The notes below the pieces were generated by a model. The model searched no databases, had not been told where the DNA came from, and saw nothing but the letters and a program-made list of their open reading frames with translations. A DNA stretch of 64,000 nucleotides, taken from Paracoccaceae bacterium. Lineage in GTDB: Bacteria; Pseudomonadota; Alphaproteobacteria; Rhodobacterales; Rhodobacteraceae. Every line of letters starts with the position of its first letter. The stretch's first letter is position 1. Shown piece by piece: positions 44,420-54,432 of this stretch. The stretch spans positions 170,604 through 234,603 of the forward strand of contig CANNIA010000001.1 of NCBI GenBank assembly GCA_947504705.1. The letters run 5' to 3'. The position numbers were made by a program, and so were the translations under genes.

Positions 44420-45290
44420 TTGAACGTCGCAATCCTGGCCTGCCCCACCCTGAATACCCGCGACGCCGTTGTATCGGTTGCCACACTGCCGGCGTCCTCG
44501 CTTCTGGGCGCGAAATTCGAGATTGCTTGGCAGAATTTGGCGCGGACCAAGGTGCCGCGGCCGACACATTTCCTGCGTTGACCCGAGGCGGTCGAAAGCC
44601 GATGCCAGAACTATCGACTGATCGAGGGCGATTGCCGCGGGTTTCCAAAAGATGGCCACCACGATTGCGATGCTGTTTGGCAACACCACGCGCCTGTTTC
44701 AGGCCCGGGCAATTTTGGGCGCTGCTGAACGGCTGCACGATCCTTGTCGGAAATGATGCCGGGTTTTGGCGCAAATGGGGGGTCAATTATGTCTGCGGCT
44801 CGCCGCAGCAAGTGGCGGACCGGTTCCGCGATGTTGCGCCGGGACGCAAATTCCGCCGTATCAAAACCAGAGGTAGCCGGCTGTCAGATTCAGATGCCGA
44901 AGTGTTGCTGGCCCATATCGAGCAGGTAATCGACATTTATGGCGCCAGAGAAACGAACAAGAGTTCTTCCAATGTCCTGACCCGAAACGCGGAGGGCACG
45001 ATCAGACGCGGCGGGCGCAAGCTGGACAGCGAGATCGAGATTGCCAACCAAGACAGCCAGCTTGCTGCCGAGGGTGGGACAGGCCTTGTACGGGTGCGCA
45101 ACCCCTATCAGGCAGCGGGCTATCTGGGTCAGCCGGAAAAGACCGCGCGGTCGTTCCGCGATGGAAGGTTCTATCCGGGTGACATCGGTGCCTGGACGCC
45201 AGATGGGGCGCTGGACATCATCGGGCGCGAAGACAACCTGATGTCGAGTGCCGGGGGAAACCCATGCCGGGCTGATCGACATGATGCTGT
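44420..45290 (+). pseudogene. AMP-binding ligase, decayed copy 1
   Basis: Pieces of an acyl-CoA-synthetase/AMP-ligase spread over at least two frames. Near 44420-44578 lies an N-terminal segment ending PRPTHFLR before a TGA. From 44700 another frame gives LLNGCTILVGND, CGSPQQVADRF, EQVIDIYGARETNKSS (matching the usual YGASETN) and DGRFYPGDIGAWTPDGALDIIGRED, the A8 motif. The SGTTG motif is absent in this copy. Stops and frame changes make it non-functional. Confidence 0.75.
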
Positions 45291-46431
45291 CGCCGGTGGT
45301 GTCGGGCTTGCGACCAACGACCGTATGGTCGCGATTGCCGGCCTTCTTGTTGCGGCATTGGTCGGGGCCGATTTCACAACCGTGGGTCATTTTGTGCTGC
45401 GCGTTCCCGCGCTGCGGCCGACGCATTTCCTGCGCTCGCCCGAGACGTCGGGGCTTGACGATGTGCCCTTCCGGGAAATCGACACGGGCTGGTCGCCCCG
45501 CTTTGGCCTTGGGTCGCAAGATGGCGGAGCCTTGCGGCCGGGCTATGCCAGTGACACTGCTGTGGCTTGGATCGTCCAATCCTCGGGGACAACCGGGCAG
45601 CCCAAGTTCATGCAGCTTTCCGCTGGCTTGTTGCTGCGCCGTGTCCATGCAGTCATGACCGAATTCGAGCCGGGGCGAATTGGCTAAGTGGCCGCCGTAT
45701 CGACCCGCCGCTGCCGCGTCTGCACTGCAGCGGCGCAAAGCTTGGGGCAGATGATCTGCGGCAGTTCCTGGCGTCCTTTCAAAGCGTTGAAGACATTTAC
45801 GGCTCAAACGAGACGATCAAGGCCTATGTCAACACAAGTCGACTTGAGGGTGGAACGGTCGTCACAACGGGGCAGCCCGCTACCGGTAGCCAGATCGAGA
45901 TCCGCCGCGATGACGGCACCCTGTGCAAGGAAGGCGAGGTCGGAAATCTACAGATCCGCAACGATTGCCTTGCCGAGGGTTACTTCGACGATGCCGAGGC
46001 TATAGCCCGCAACTTTCGGGACGGCTGGTTCCATTCCGGCGATCTTGCCGCTTGGGGGCCGGAGGGAAAGCTTGACGTGAAGCGCCGGGCGAATGATGCG
46101 CTGAACCTTGGCGGGCTGAAAGTGTCGCTGACCGAAGTTGACCGTATTTTGTCGTCGGTATCGGGCGTCAAGCGCGGCGTGCCTTCCGCCATCCAATGGT
46201 GGGACTGCAGGATTCGCTGGCCGCGGTGGTTGAACTGGACAGTGCGGCCCCGCCTCGGGCGACGGTGGAGCAGGCCAATGCTGAATGCGAAAAGGCGCTT
46301 GGCCCGTTCGCCGCGCCCCGCGATACTCTGTTGGTGACGTTCGTGCCCGTAACGGGCAGCGGCATGCCCCGGCGCGGCGAATGCCAGGATTTGTTCCATC
46401 AAGCGGCCAAAGCAGCAGCTGTCCCCTGACA
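45291..46431 (+). pseudogene. AMP-binding ligase, decayed copy 2
   Basis: Second degenerate copy in the same direction. The N-terminal half (RPTHFLRSPETSGLDDV then IVQSSGTTGQPKFMQL, the AMP-binding P-loop motif) stops at 45687. A frame shift continues with GADDLRQFLASFQSVEDIYGSNETIKAYV, FRDGWFHSGDLAAWGPEGKLDVKRR, and after another shift the C-terminus near 46200-46431 (VTGSGMPRRGECQDL). It lacks the first 40 or so residues of the family. At least two frame shifts. Confidence 0.78.
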
Positions 46432-46461
46432 CGCTTGGATGCCGAAAGGCGGGAGACCAAG

Positions 46462-47933
46462 ATGACCGACCAGACCCCCAACCCGGCCAGCGCCCTGCCG
46501 CTTTCAGCGTAAGCGTTTCCCGATCTTCCCGCGATCATCTTTGCCGACCAAAGCCTGACTTGTGCCCAGTCTCTGGCCCTGATCGAGGCCTTTGCCCTTC
46601 GGCTGCGCGCAACGGGGGTAGCGCCCGGCTCAACGGTCAATCTGGACAGCCAGGACGTGGCGCTGGTCGCGCCGACGCTGCTGGCGACTGCACTTCTGGG
46701 CGCGCTTTTTGCAGAACGTGGGTGGCGTGGATCAACCGGGCTTGCCGACCGTCACCCACGCGCTGGCTGGTCCCGACGATCCTGCCCGGCCCTATCATGT
46801 TGTGGCCATCGGCCCTGACTGGTCACCGGCGCAGGTTCGGGCCGAGAAGCTGGCCTGGGACTCGCCTTGGGATGCGCAAGACCCCGACGCTCCCCTGCTG
46901 ATTGTCTACACGTCGGGCACCACCGGCATGCCGAAGTTCCTGGCTCTGAGCCAGGCCATGGTCGCCGGCCGATCTGCGGCCGTAGCCGACGAATTCCGCC
47001 CGGGCGAGACGCGGCTTGCCGCCTTGTTCCCGCCCGACAACCGCCCCTATCTGGCCCGGCTGATGGCGGTCTTGTGGAACCGCCCAACCCTGATCGCCGC
47101 CACAGCGCCAAAGCTTTGGCCGGCGTTTGGTGTCGCCCGGGTTTCAGGCTCGCTTGAGCAGGCTCGCAAGCTTTTTGCCACCCGCGTCCTGTCGCCGCGC
47201 TTGGCCGTGATCGAGGTGTCAGGCGCCCGGCTTGAGGATGCCGACGCAGCCCTTCTCTTGCAGTCGTTCGAGCGTGTGGATGACACCTATGGCGCGTCTG
47301 AAACGAAAAGACCTTCAGCCATTTCACGGCCTTGTCCGCCGACGGCCGCGCCATCAACTCCCCCGGTCCGCGCGATAGAACCACCAGATCATGCGCGCCG
47401 ATGGTAATGTCGCAGACCCCGGTGAAGAGGGTGAGGTGCGCATCCGGAACTCCTATTTGGCCACCGGCTATCTGGATGCGCCCGAAGCTTCGGCGCGGGC
47501 CTTCCGTGACGGCTGGTTTCACCCGGCGACCGTGGGCTGTTCGGCGCTGATGGGGCGCTGACGATCCGGCCGCGCGCCGGGGCCTTCGTCAATTCCGACG
47601 GGGCCAAGATCGGGCTTCAGGCAATTGACGGGGTTCTCGCCATGGTCGACGGCATCCTTGCGGCTGTGGCCTTCCCCAGCCCCAAGCCGGGCACAGAAGG
47701 CGTGATGCTCGCCTTCGCCGTCTTCGACGAGGAGGTGATCCGCCCACAGGTCGTCGCCCCGCGCCCGTGCCCTATGCACTGAGGTGCTGGGCGCCGCTCT
47801 GACCCCGGCTGTGATCCGACCCATCGACCACCTGCCACGTCTTGCCGATGGCACACCCGACCGCGAGGCCTGCGCGAAGATGATTCTGGGGGCCGCCACA
47901 AGGTTGGGCCAAATGCCAAAGCCATCCCCCTGA
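46462..47933 (+). pseudogene. AMP-binding ligase, decayed copy 3
   Basis: The longest copy. It begins ATGACCGACCAG but has an in-frame TAA after 16 codons; the frame then reads on through AIIFADQSLTCAQSLALIEAF and DVALVAPTLLATALLGALF until a shift near 46705. The next frame carries LLIVYTSGTTGMPKFLALS and VDDTYGASETKRPSA, then further shifts give GEEGEVRIRNSYLATGYLD, FRDGWFHP and LPRLADGTPDREACAKM at the C-terminus. Motif order is intact but the reading frame is not. Confidence 0.78.
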
Positions 47934-48036
47934 GCATGCCAGATCGCTGTTTGTTTTCTGCAACAAGTGACGGCGAATTCTCTGTGAAATTTGGCTGACT
48001 TACATGCGACGGTGGAAAGCGATTGACCGGCAAGAA

Positions 48037-48696
48037 ATGCAGCATGCAAAATTGACCGGACTTGAAAAGGCTTCGCTGGCAACCACCGGATTGGTGTCGG
48101 CTGTAGCTGTGATGGCGGGCTCTGCCACGGCGCAATACTTTGACGGTTTCTACATGGGTCTCTCGGTCTCGTCGCTCTCGGGCGATCTGCCGTGGGGTCC
48201 GAGCTGGAGCAGCGACTATCAGATGGAGGGTGACACGACCCTCGGCGGGTTCATCGGCTTCAACAAGTCGGTCGGGGTCGGGGGCGGCAACTTGGTTCTC
48301 GGCGGTGAAATCGCAATGCAGGGCCTTACCGCCGACGACAAGAACGGCGACGGCAGCGATGTTTCAGTCTACGGCATCAACTCTGAGATCGACCTGAAGA
48401 TGCGCGTCGGCACCACGATGGCCATAGGTTCGGCCCCGGTGCTGCGGTACGGCTTCGCCGGTGTGAGCTCTGTCAATCATCAAAACTACTATGGCGAGAG
48501 CCACGCGTCGCCGGGCGTGAACTTCGGTCTGGGCGCGGAAGTGAAGGTCGGTTCGAACTTCGGCATCGGCCTAGAATACCAGAGCCGCTCCATGGATGCC
48601 TACAGCGGTGAGAGCGATAACGATGACGGCGCGAACAGCCACGACCAACTAACGCTGCGCGCGGCGATGCACTTCAAGTCTCGGCTTCTGCCGTGA
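48037..48696 (+). CDS. Outer-membrane beta-barrel protein
   Basis: A 219-aa protein with a signal peptide (hydrophobic TTGLVSAVAVMAGSATAQ) and a mature part of alternating amphipathic strands with Gly/aromatic patterning (YFDGFYMGLSVSSLSG, GNLVLGGEIAMQG, VLRYGFAGVSS, FGIGLEYQSRS, QLTLRAAMHF). It resembles small porin-like OmpA/OmpW-like barrels; no specific family is certain. The last strand ends in AAMHF but a KSRLLP tail follows, which is unusual because barrels normally end in Phe. A strong terminator lies 7 bases downstream. An upstream ATG at 48004 is possible. Confidence 0.7.
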   Translation: MQHAKLTGLEKASLATTGLVSAVAVMAGSATAQYFDGFYMGLSVSSLSGDLPWGPSWSSDYQMEGDTTLGGFIGFNKSVGVGGGNLVLGGEIAMQGLTADDKNGDGSDVSVYGINSEIDLKMRVGTTMAIGSAPVLRYGFAGVSSVNHQNYYGESHASPGVNFGLGAEVKVGSNFGIGLEYQSRSMDAYSGESDNDDGANSHDQLTLRAAMHFKSRLLP

Positions 48697-48702
48697 TCTT
48701 GG

Positions 48703-48728
48703 GGCCGGACCTTCGGGTTCGGCCTTTT
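48703..48728 (+). terminator. Terminator of the outer-membrane gene
   Basis: A 9-bp stem with GGCCGGACC, UUCG loop and GGTTCGGCC, followed by TTTT. It lies 7 bases after the stop and prevents read-through toward hisD, which is convergent. Confidence 0.85.
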
Positions 48729-48755
48729 CGTTGTCGGATCGCCGTTGGCCTGGGG

Positions 48756-50057
48756 TCAATCGTTCAACCGGTCCAGCCTTGCCCGAACCGAAAGCCCATG
48801 CGCCTGCAGGCTTTCGCTGATCGCCAGCCGCTCCGCTGCCGGTCCAATCGCCTTCAGCGCTGCGGGCGTCATCTTGGCCAGCGTCGTGCGCTTCATGAAA
48901 TCCAGTACCGAAAGGCCCGAGGAAAACCGCGCCGACCGCGCCGTCGGCAGCACATGGTTCGGTCCGCTGACATAGTCGCCGATAGCTTCCGGCGTATAGG
49001 CCCCCAGGAAGATCGCCCCGGCATGGGTGATCTTGTCCGCCAGCCCTTCGGGGTCAGCGGTGCAAAGCTCGAGATGTTCAGGGGCCACACGGTTGGAAAG
49101 CCGCGCCGCCTCATTCAGATCGCGGGTGATGATGACAGCGCCATGCTGCGCCCAGGACGCCCCGGCAATCGCCCGCCGTTCAAGCGTTTCCAGCCGCTTG
49201 GCCACTGCCTTGGCCACCGCTTCAGCAAAACCGGCATCGGGGGTGATCAAGATCGACTGCGCGCTTTCGTCATGTTCGGCCTGGCTCAAGAGGTCCAGCG
49301 CGATCCAGTCGGGATCGTTGTCGCCATCCGCGATCACCAGAATCTCCGACGGCCCGGCGATCATGTCGATGCCCACCCGCCCGAAGACCCGACGCTTGGC
49401 CGCCGCCACATAGGCATTGCCCGGCCCGGTGATCTTGTCGACCGGCTGGATGGTCTTTGTCCCATAGGCCAGCGCCGCAATCGCCTGCGCCCCGCCGATC
49501 CGGTAGACAAGATCGACCCCGGCAATTTCAGCCGCCAGCAGCACCAGCGGGTTGACCACCCCGCCTGGAGTCGGGCAAGCCACGACCAGCCGCTGGACCC
49601 CCGCCACCTTGGCCGGGATCGCGTTCATCAGGACGGATGAGGGGTAGGATGCCAGCCCCCCCGGCACATAAAGCCCCGCAGCCGAAACCGGTGTCCAGCG
49701 CCAGCCCAGCATGGCGCCAGCGGCATCGGTCCAGCTTTGATCTTCGGGCTTCTGCCGCGCGTGATAGGCACGAATGCGGTCGGCAGCGAGTTCCAGCGCC
49801 GCACGATCTTCGGCCCCGACCTTGGCAATCTCGGTCGCAATCTCGGCTTTGGAGAAGGCCAGCGTTTCGGGCAACAGCGACAGCCGGTCAAAACGGGCGG
49901 TCAGATCAATCACCGCCTGATCCCCCCGCGCGCGCACATCGGCGATGATCGCGGCGACGGCCTGATCGACATCTTCCGCCTCTTCCCGCTTCTGTCCCAG
50001 AAGGGTTGCAAAGGCAGCCTCAAAGCCGGCATCAGCAGTGTTCAGAAGAACGGGCAT
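48756..50057 (-). CDS. hisD: Histidinol dehydrogenase
   Basis: A 433-aa HisD that performs the last two oxidation steps of histidine synthesis with NAD+ and Zn2+. Landmarks are VPGGLASYPSSVLMNAIPAKVAG near 125-147, IGGAQAIAALAYGT near 175, KITGPGNAYVAAAKR near 200 and AEHDESAQSILIT near 257 with zinc-ligand His. The ATG at 50057 begins MPVLLNT; the longer frame includes a repeat region and is rejected. It lies downstream of DUF2948 and murA on the same strand. Confidence 0.95.
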   Translation of the reverse strand: MPVLLNTADAGFEAAFATLLGQKREEAEDVDQAVAAIIADVRARGDQAVIDLTARFDRLSLLPETLAFSKAEIATEIAKVGAEDRAALELAADRIRAYHARQKPEDQSWTDAAGAMLGWRWTPVSAAGLYVPGGLASYPSSVLMNAIPAKVAGVQRLVVACPTPGGVVNPLVLLAAEIAGVDLVYRIGGAQAIAALAYGTKTIQPVDKITGPGNAYVAAAKRRVFGRVGIDMIAGPSEILVIADGDNDPDWIALDLLSQAEHDESAQSILITPDAGFAEAVAKAVAKRLETLERRAIAGASWAQHGAVIITRDLNEAARLSNRVAPEHLELCTADPEGLADKITHAGAIFLGAYTPEAIGDYVSGPNHVLPTARSARFSSGLSVLDFMKRTTLAKMTPAALKAIGPAAERLAISESLQAHGLSVRARLDRLND

Positions 50058-50123
50058 TTTGGCCTCCCTCAGGTCCCGCACCAGATAGCGCCGAAGTTCG
50101 GCCCCCTCAAGCCAGTGCTTTCC

Positions 50124-50180
50124 CTTCTTCAAATATCCTCAGGGGGAGGGCCGCTAGGCCCTGGGGCGGAACGCCCCCAG
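50124..50180 (-). repeat. Intergenic GC-hairpin plus GAGGATATTT element, copy 2
   Basis: Inverted copy of the element at 2051-2108: read on the minus strand, GGGGGCGTTCCGCCCC, a spacer, CCCCCTGAGGATATTTGAA and a GAAG tail. It lies between the DUF2948 stop and the hisD start. Confidence 0.6.
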
Positions 50181-50257
50181 AGCGGGCCCCGTGCGCGGCG
50201 AAGTCCGCGGATGGGAAGACCCAGCTTGCCGCGGAACGCGGCTCCGGTTGAGAAGCG

Positions 50258-50731
50258 TCAGTCGTGGGTCGGCACTTTGCCCGAGGGAGCGCGGTAGGGG
50301 CGGGTCACGTCGTCCAGCCGCACATCCAGCGCCTCGACATCCAACGCCACGGCGCCATCGCCAGCCAAAGTCAGGATCAAGCGGCCGGTGCCGTCCGGAC
50401 CCGACTCGAACGACATGGACAAAAGCGACAATACCAGGTCCTTTTCGGCCCGCTCAAAGCCAAAGCTTTGTACTTTTCGAACATCTTCGACCACCAGCAC
50501 TGATCGCACTCGCTCATAAACGCGACCGACCTGTTCGGCCTGATCCCGATCTTCCCAGCGGAACCGGTTCAACAGCAGGGCAAAGCGGTGGCGCTTGGCG
50601 TCGTATTTCAGCTCGGTCACCGGCAGGACGGCATCTTGCAATAAGGACGAGATGATCTTCAGATCCTCGGCATCCTGCGCCACCAACCGAAGTGGCGCTT
50701 CGCCACCGTCCTGAAACCGGGCGTCACTCAT
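50258..50731 (-). CDS. DUF2948 family protein
   Basis: A 157-aa protein of DUF2948, conserved in Alphaproteobacteria between murA and hisD. Visible conserved parts are [23 protein letters not shown] at the N-terminus and [15 protein letters not shown] in the middle. Function unknown. Its ATG overlaps the murA stop (ATGA at 50728-50731), so it is co-translated with murA. Confidence 0.9.
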   Translation of the reverse strand: MSDARFQDGGEAPLRLVAQDAEDLKIISSLLQDAVLPVTELKYDAKRHRFALLLNRFRWEDRDQAEQVGRVYERVRSVLVVEDVRKVQSFGFERAEKDLVLSLLSMSFESGPDGTGRLILTLAGDGAVALDVEALDVRLDDVTRPYRAPSGKVPTHD

Positions 50732-51996
50732 GCCTGGATGCGCTCGATATGCGCCCCGCAGGCGCGAAGCTTTTCTTCGACCCGCTCATAGCCGCGATCA
50801 AGGTGATAGACGCGGGAGACCACGGTTTCCCCTTCCGCCGCCAGACCCGCCAAGATCAGTGACACAGAGGCCCGAAGGTCCGTCGCCATTACGCGCGCAC
50901 CTTTCAGCCGTTCAACCCCGGTTACAGTTGCCGCGCCGCCGTGAACGTCGATCTTCGCCCCCATCCGCAGAAGTTCGGGCGCATGCATGAAGCGGTTCTC
51001 GAAGATCTTCTCTTCCAGAACCGAAACCCCGTCCGCCGTGCAAAGCAGCGCCATCATCTGCGCCTGCAGGTCGGTCGGGAAGCCGGGGAACGGCTCGGTC
51101 GTCACGTTCACTGCCTTGACCCGCCCGTTCTTGCGCGAAACTTTCAGACCGCGTGCCGTCTCCGTCACTGAAACTCCGGCCGCGTCCAGCCGCTCGGCAA
51201 AGGCCCCAACCAACTCCAGCGTACCGCCGATGCATTCCACCTCGCCACCGCAGATCGCGGGGACAAGCATATAGGTTCCAAGTTCGATCCGGTCGGTGAC
51301 CACGGGATGCGTCGCCCCGCCCAAACGGTCGCTGCCCTCGATAGTGATAGTCGATGTCCCCTCGCCGTCGATCTTGGCCCCCATTTTCCGCAGGCAGCGG
51401 GCCAGATCGACAATCTCGGGCTCGCGCGCGGCGTTCTTGATCACCGTCGTACCCTTGGCCAGCGTCGCCGCCATCAGCGCGTTTTCGGTGGCCCCGACCG
51501 AGACGAAGGGGAATTCGACTAGCGCACCTTTCAGCCGCCCGCCGGGGGCCTTGGCATGGACATAGCCGTCGCGCAGATCAAGCTCGGCCCCCATCGCCTC
51601 CAGCGCCTTGAGGTGCAGGTCGACGGGGCGCGCGCCAATGGCACAGCCACCGGGCAAAGACACAACGGCGTGGCCATAGCGCGCCAGCATCGGGCCAAGC
51701 ACAAGGATCGAGGCCCGCATCTTCCGGACGATATCGTAGTCGGCCTTGAAATTGGTAATCGAATGGCTGGAGAGCGCCAGCACAAGCCCGTCCTGCAGGC
51801 TGGCAACCTCGGCCCCCAGCGACTGAAGAAGCTGGGTCATCGTGGCGATATCCGACAGGCGCGGCGCGTTGGTCAACGTCAAAGGCTCATCCGACAACAG
51901 CGTGGCCGGCATCAGCGTAAGGCAGGCGTTTTTTGCCCCCGCAATCGGAATCACCCCCGACAAAGCCCCGTTGCCGCGCACCAGAATTGAATCCAT
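50728..51996 (-). CDS. murA: UDP-N-acetylglucosamine 1-carboxyvinyltransferase
   Basis: A 422-aa MurA, the first committed step of peptidoglycan synthesis. The fosfomycin-target loop is [16 protein letters not shown] with Cys118. Lys22 in AGAKNACL is present near the N-terminus, and the C-terminal [17 protein letters not shown] is intact. Family length. It begins the murA-DUF2948-hisD gene string. Confidence 0.96.
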   Translation of the reverse strand: MDSILVRGNGALSGVIPIAGAKNACLTLMPATLLSDEPLTLTNAPRLSDIATMTQLLQSLGAEVASLQDGLVLALSSHSITNFKADYDIVRKMRASILVLGPMLARYGHAVVSLPGGCAIGARPVDLHLKALEAMGAELDLRDGYVHAKAPGGRLKGALVEFPFVSVGATENALMAATLAKGTTVIKNAAREPEIVDLARCLRKMGAKIDGEGTSTITIEGSDRLGGATHPVVTDRIELGTYMLVPAICGGEVECIGGTLELVGAFAERLDAAGVSVTETARGLKVSRKNGRVKAVNVTTEPFPGFPTDLQAQMMALLCTADGVSVLEEKIFENRFMHAPELLRMGAKIDVHGGAATVTGVERLKGARVMATDLRASVSLILAGLAAEGETVVSRVYHLDRGYERVEEKLRACGAHIERIQA

Positions 51997-52001
51997 CTGC
52001 C

Positions 52002-52175
52002 CTAATCCTCGTTCTTCGTTTCCCCGTCCGCTTCTGCGGCGGTCCGGGCCTGTGCCTGTGCTTTCCTGCGCGCCATGTTGGCCTTCAGCGCCGCTTTCTG
52101 CCTTGCCAGGCGCACCGAAGCGGCAGTGGCGTTTGCGGGCGCTTTGCGGGATGGCGGGGTGGATGGTTTGCGCAT
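52002..52175 (-). CDS. Small basic Ala/Lys/Arg-rich protein
   Basis: A 57-aa protein starting [13 protein letters not shown] with a predicted helix of [18 protein letters not shown] type. It lies five bases upstream of murA on the same strand. Small proteins of this make-up often precede murA in Rhodobacterales, as far as I recall. The function is unknown, and the upstream extension is unsupported. Confidence 0.6.
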   Translation of the reverse strand: MRKPSTPPSRKAPANATAASVRLARQKAALKANMARRKAQAQARTAAEADGETKNED

Positions 52176-52230
52176 GGCCCCCTTACTACCGCAGGCGGGG
52201 CGCAGGGTCCAGATTGGCCAACCTGACCTT

Positions 52231-53958
52231 CTATTGGGTTCGCGTGAAGAACAGGGTGAAGCTGCGGCCATCGGTGGTGCCGGACATGGTCATCTGGTCC
52301 TTGCCCGTGCAGGAGAACTCATAGGATTCGTTCTTGGACATCGGCAGGTCCTTGAAATTGATGACTTCACTGGTCGAAGGATTCTCGGTCATCTTGCCGG
52401 TCGAATCGCGCGAATAGGATTTCGGGATCACGATCTGAATCGCTGCGTTCGAACCCTTGTAGCACATGTAAAGGGCCTGCTGATCGGTCGTCCAAGTGTT
52501 GTCAACACTTCCGCCAATGTCGATCGCCGTGGAACTGACTCCTTCGTCCGTATAGTTGAGCTTGATCCGCAGCTTGTGAAAGCCAAAGAACGCCTTGCCG
52601 TCCGGGTCGAACTTGACACCGAAATTGCCCGATACTTCGACATCGCTGACCGAGGCCGGGGCCATATCATAAATCACGCGGCCAAGGTCGCCCTGATCGG
52701 CGACCCAGGTGCCGATCAGGCAGGCGTCGCGATCACTGGCGACAAAGCAGGCCTCGCAGCCGGGCAGCTTGGTGGCGTCAAGCGTGACGGGTTCGGGCCC
52801 GGTGCCAAAACCCATCCCGGCAAAGCGCAGGGTGGTATCGGCCTCGCAATTCTGGTCGATGTTGATCAATCCGATGCTTGACCAATCGCTTGGCGGTCCA
52901 GAGGCCTTGCGATAGCTGACATCGGGCGCGCCCTGCCCGGTCACATAGTAGCCGCCGCCGATGAAGGTGACGTCCCACAGGATCATGGTCAGCGGTGTCG
53001 CCTGAATCACCAGCGGCCCGCTGGAGATGACGTCGTGCTTTTGGACGGGTACGGGTTTCTTGAACACATACCCGTCGGGCATAGTGATCACGCCATCGAC
53101 AAAGTCGCGGGGAAATTCGGCCAGCAGGTAATAGGGCACCTGCGACAGCAGTGCCGTGCGCTGTGCCTCTTCGCCCGGGACGGTGGGCATTGCCTTGATG
53201 AAATCGAAGATCGGATAGATCTTGTTCGATGCAAGCCAGGCGAAAAACACCACCGAACCGCCGTTGTTGCTGGATTTGTGAAGCGGAACGGTTTGCAGTT
53301 GAACCGCAAACGACTTGACACGCGCGTCAAGATCTTCCGAAGCCGGATAGATCCAGTTTGCGATGTACTGCGCGGTGCCTTCAACCCACCAGGTCGCGCC
53401 TTTGTTGTACTGCTTTGTCTGATCTGGCCAGGTCGCGCCCTGGATGCAGTGAAAGACCTCATGTGCAATTGTGGTGTGGAATTTTTGCAGCACGTCGCCC
53501 ACACTTTTGGTGTCGGCGATGGCAACGTTGATTCGGATCACACATTCCTTCGGGTCACCAGGTAATGAGTCGGCTAAAGGGTCGCTGGGGTCCGACAGAA
53601 CCAGATTGCCAAAGACAAAGGTCAGGTCCTGCACTTTGAGGCCATAGCTTTCGCGGTATCCATCCAGCCAGGCCAGCGTGGTCTCGGCCGCCTCGATGAC
53701 CAAGGGTTCGTATTGCGGATCGGTCGTGTCACCCTTCCAACGCAGGGTGCGGATCCCGACGCTGCGCCCGAAGGCGTCGACCGACACCTCACGGATCGGT
53801 TCACAGACGAAATCCTTGTTGCGAACCTTGGAAGTGGCAAACTCCGGCGTGGTGCAATCCAGAAACTCGGCCCGCGCCTGGGTTGAAGCGGCCAGCATCA
53901 CAACGGCCTGCAGGAAAAGGATAAGGCCAAGGCGGCAAAGGGTCAGACCAAGGCGCAT
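52231..53958 (-). CDS. Secreted HEXXH metalloprotease-like protein
   Basis: A 575-aa protein with a signal peptide (LGLILFLQAVVMLAASTQARA) and a gluzincin-type zinc site: TIAHEVFHCIQG with His166, Glu167 and His170, and a third acidic ligand likely at Glu193 in WWVEGTAQYIANW. The large C-terminal part (from about 300) is beta-rich and carries Cys residues, including CEACFVASDRDAC, that may form disulfides. Substrate unknown. The start ATG at 53958 fits the signal peptide; the longer frame above it is antisense to the tRNA region. Confidence 0.75.
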   Translation of the reverse strand: MRLGLTLCRLGLILFLQAVVMLAASTQARAEFLDCTTPEFATSKVRNKDFVCEPIREVSVDAFGRSVGIRTLRWKGDTTDPQYEPLVIEAAETTLAWLDGYRESYGLKVQDLTFVFGNLVLSDPSDPLADSLPGDPKECVIRINVAIADTKSVGDVLQKFHTTIAHEVFHCIQGATWPDQTKQYNKGATWWVEGTAQYIANWIYPASEDLDARVKSFAVQLQTVPLHKSSNNGGSVVFFAWLASNKIYPIFDFIKAMPTVPGEEAQRTALLSQVPYYLLAEFPRDFVDGVITMPDGYVFKKPVPVQKHDVISSGPLVIQATPLTMILWDVTFIGGGYYVTGQGAPDVSYRKASGPPSDWSSIGLINIDQNCEADTTLRFAGMGFGTGPEPVTLDATKLPGCEACFVASDRDACLIGTWVADQGDLGRVIYDMAPASVSDVEVSGNFGVKFDPDGKAFFGFHKLRIKLNYTDEGVSSTAIDIGGSVDNTWTTDQQALYMCYKGSNAAIQIVIPKSYSRDSTGKMTENPSTSEVINFKDLPMSKNESYEFSCTGKDQMTMSGTTDGRSFTLFFTRTQ

Positions 53959-54150
53959 GACAGTGAACTTTCTGCAAAACAAGTCGGCATGAACGCTAGC
54001 CCGCATGTCGCGCAACTGGCAAGGGCAGGCATCCTGGAAAGCGACAGCGCCGACGCTGCAAATCTCGGCGGAAGTCCCTTGCAAGCCCACCGCTTTGCGT
54101 TTAACACGCCCGCCAGAACGCGCTGAGGCCACTAGGCCACATCGCCCGGC

Positions 54151-54225
<75 letters not shown>

Positions 54226-54279
54226 TCTATCCCATTGATCATAAAGAAAACCCTTGCTTTGAAGGGCCTGGTGAAATTT

Positions 54280-54390
54280 TTGGTGTAAGAATTGGTGTAA
54301 GAGTTGGGGGCTCAGATGGCTGCAACGCGTCGTCACTGGAAAGAGAAGGGTGGCCGGTCGCGGCACAGTTTATTGTCGGTGCGACGCTGA
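54280..54390 (+). other. Integrase-like scrap and 12-bp repeats beside tRNA-Thr
   Basis: Two 12-bp repeats (TTGGTGTAAGAA, TTGGTGTAAGAG, 54280-54303) are followed by an ATG at 54316 reading MAATRRHWKEKGGR before a stop. The short reading frame resembles the start of tyrosine integrases of mobile islands that sit next to tRNA genes, but it is only recalled similarity and the rest is absent. Confidence 0.35.
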
Positions 54391-54432
54391 CGGCAGGTGT
54401 AGAAGTGCTGGCGACGGCGCGGCTGTTCCTGC

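Noticed and set aside
44890..45807. A minus-strand 305-codon frame over the AMP-ligase remnants
   Set aside because: Plus-strand fragments show the real family motifs; the minus frame has none.
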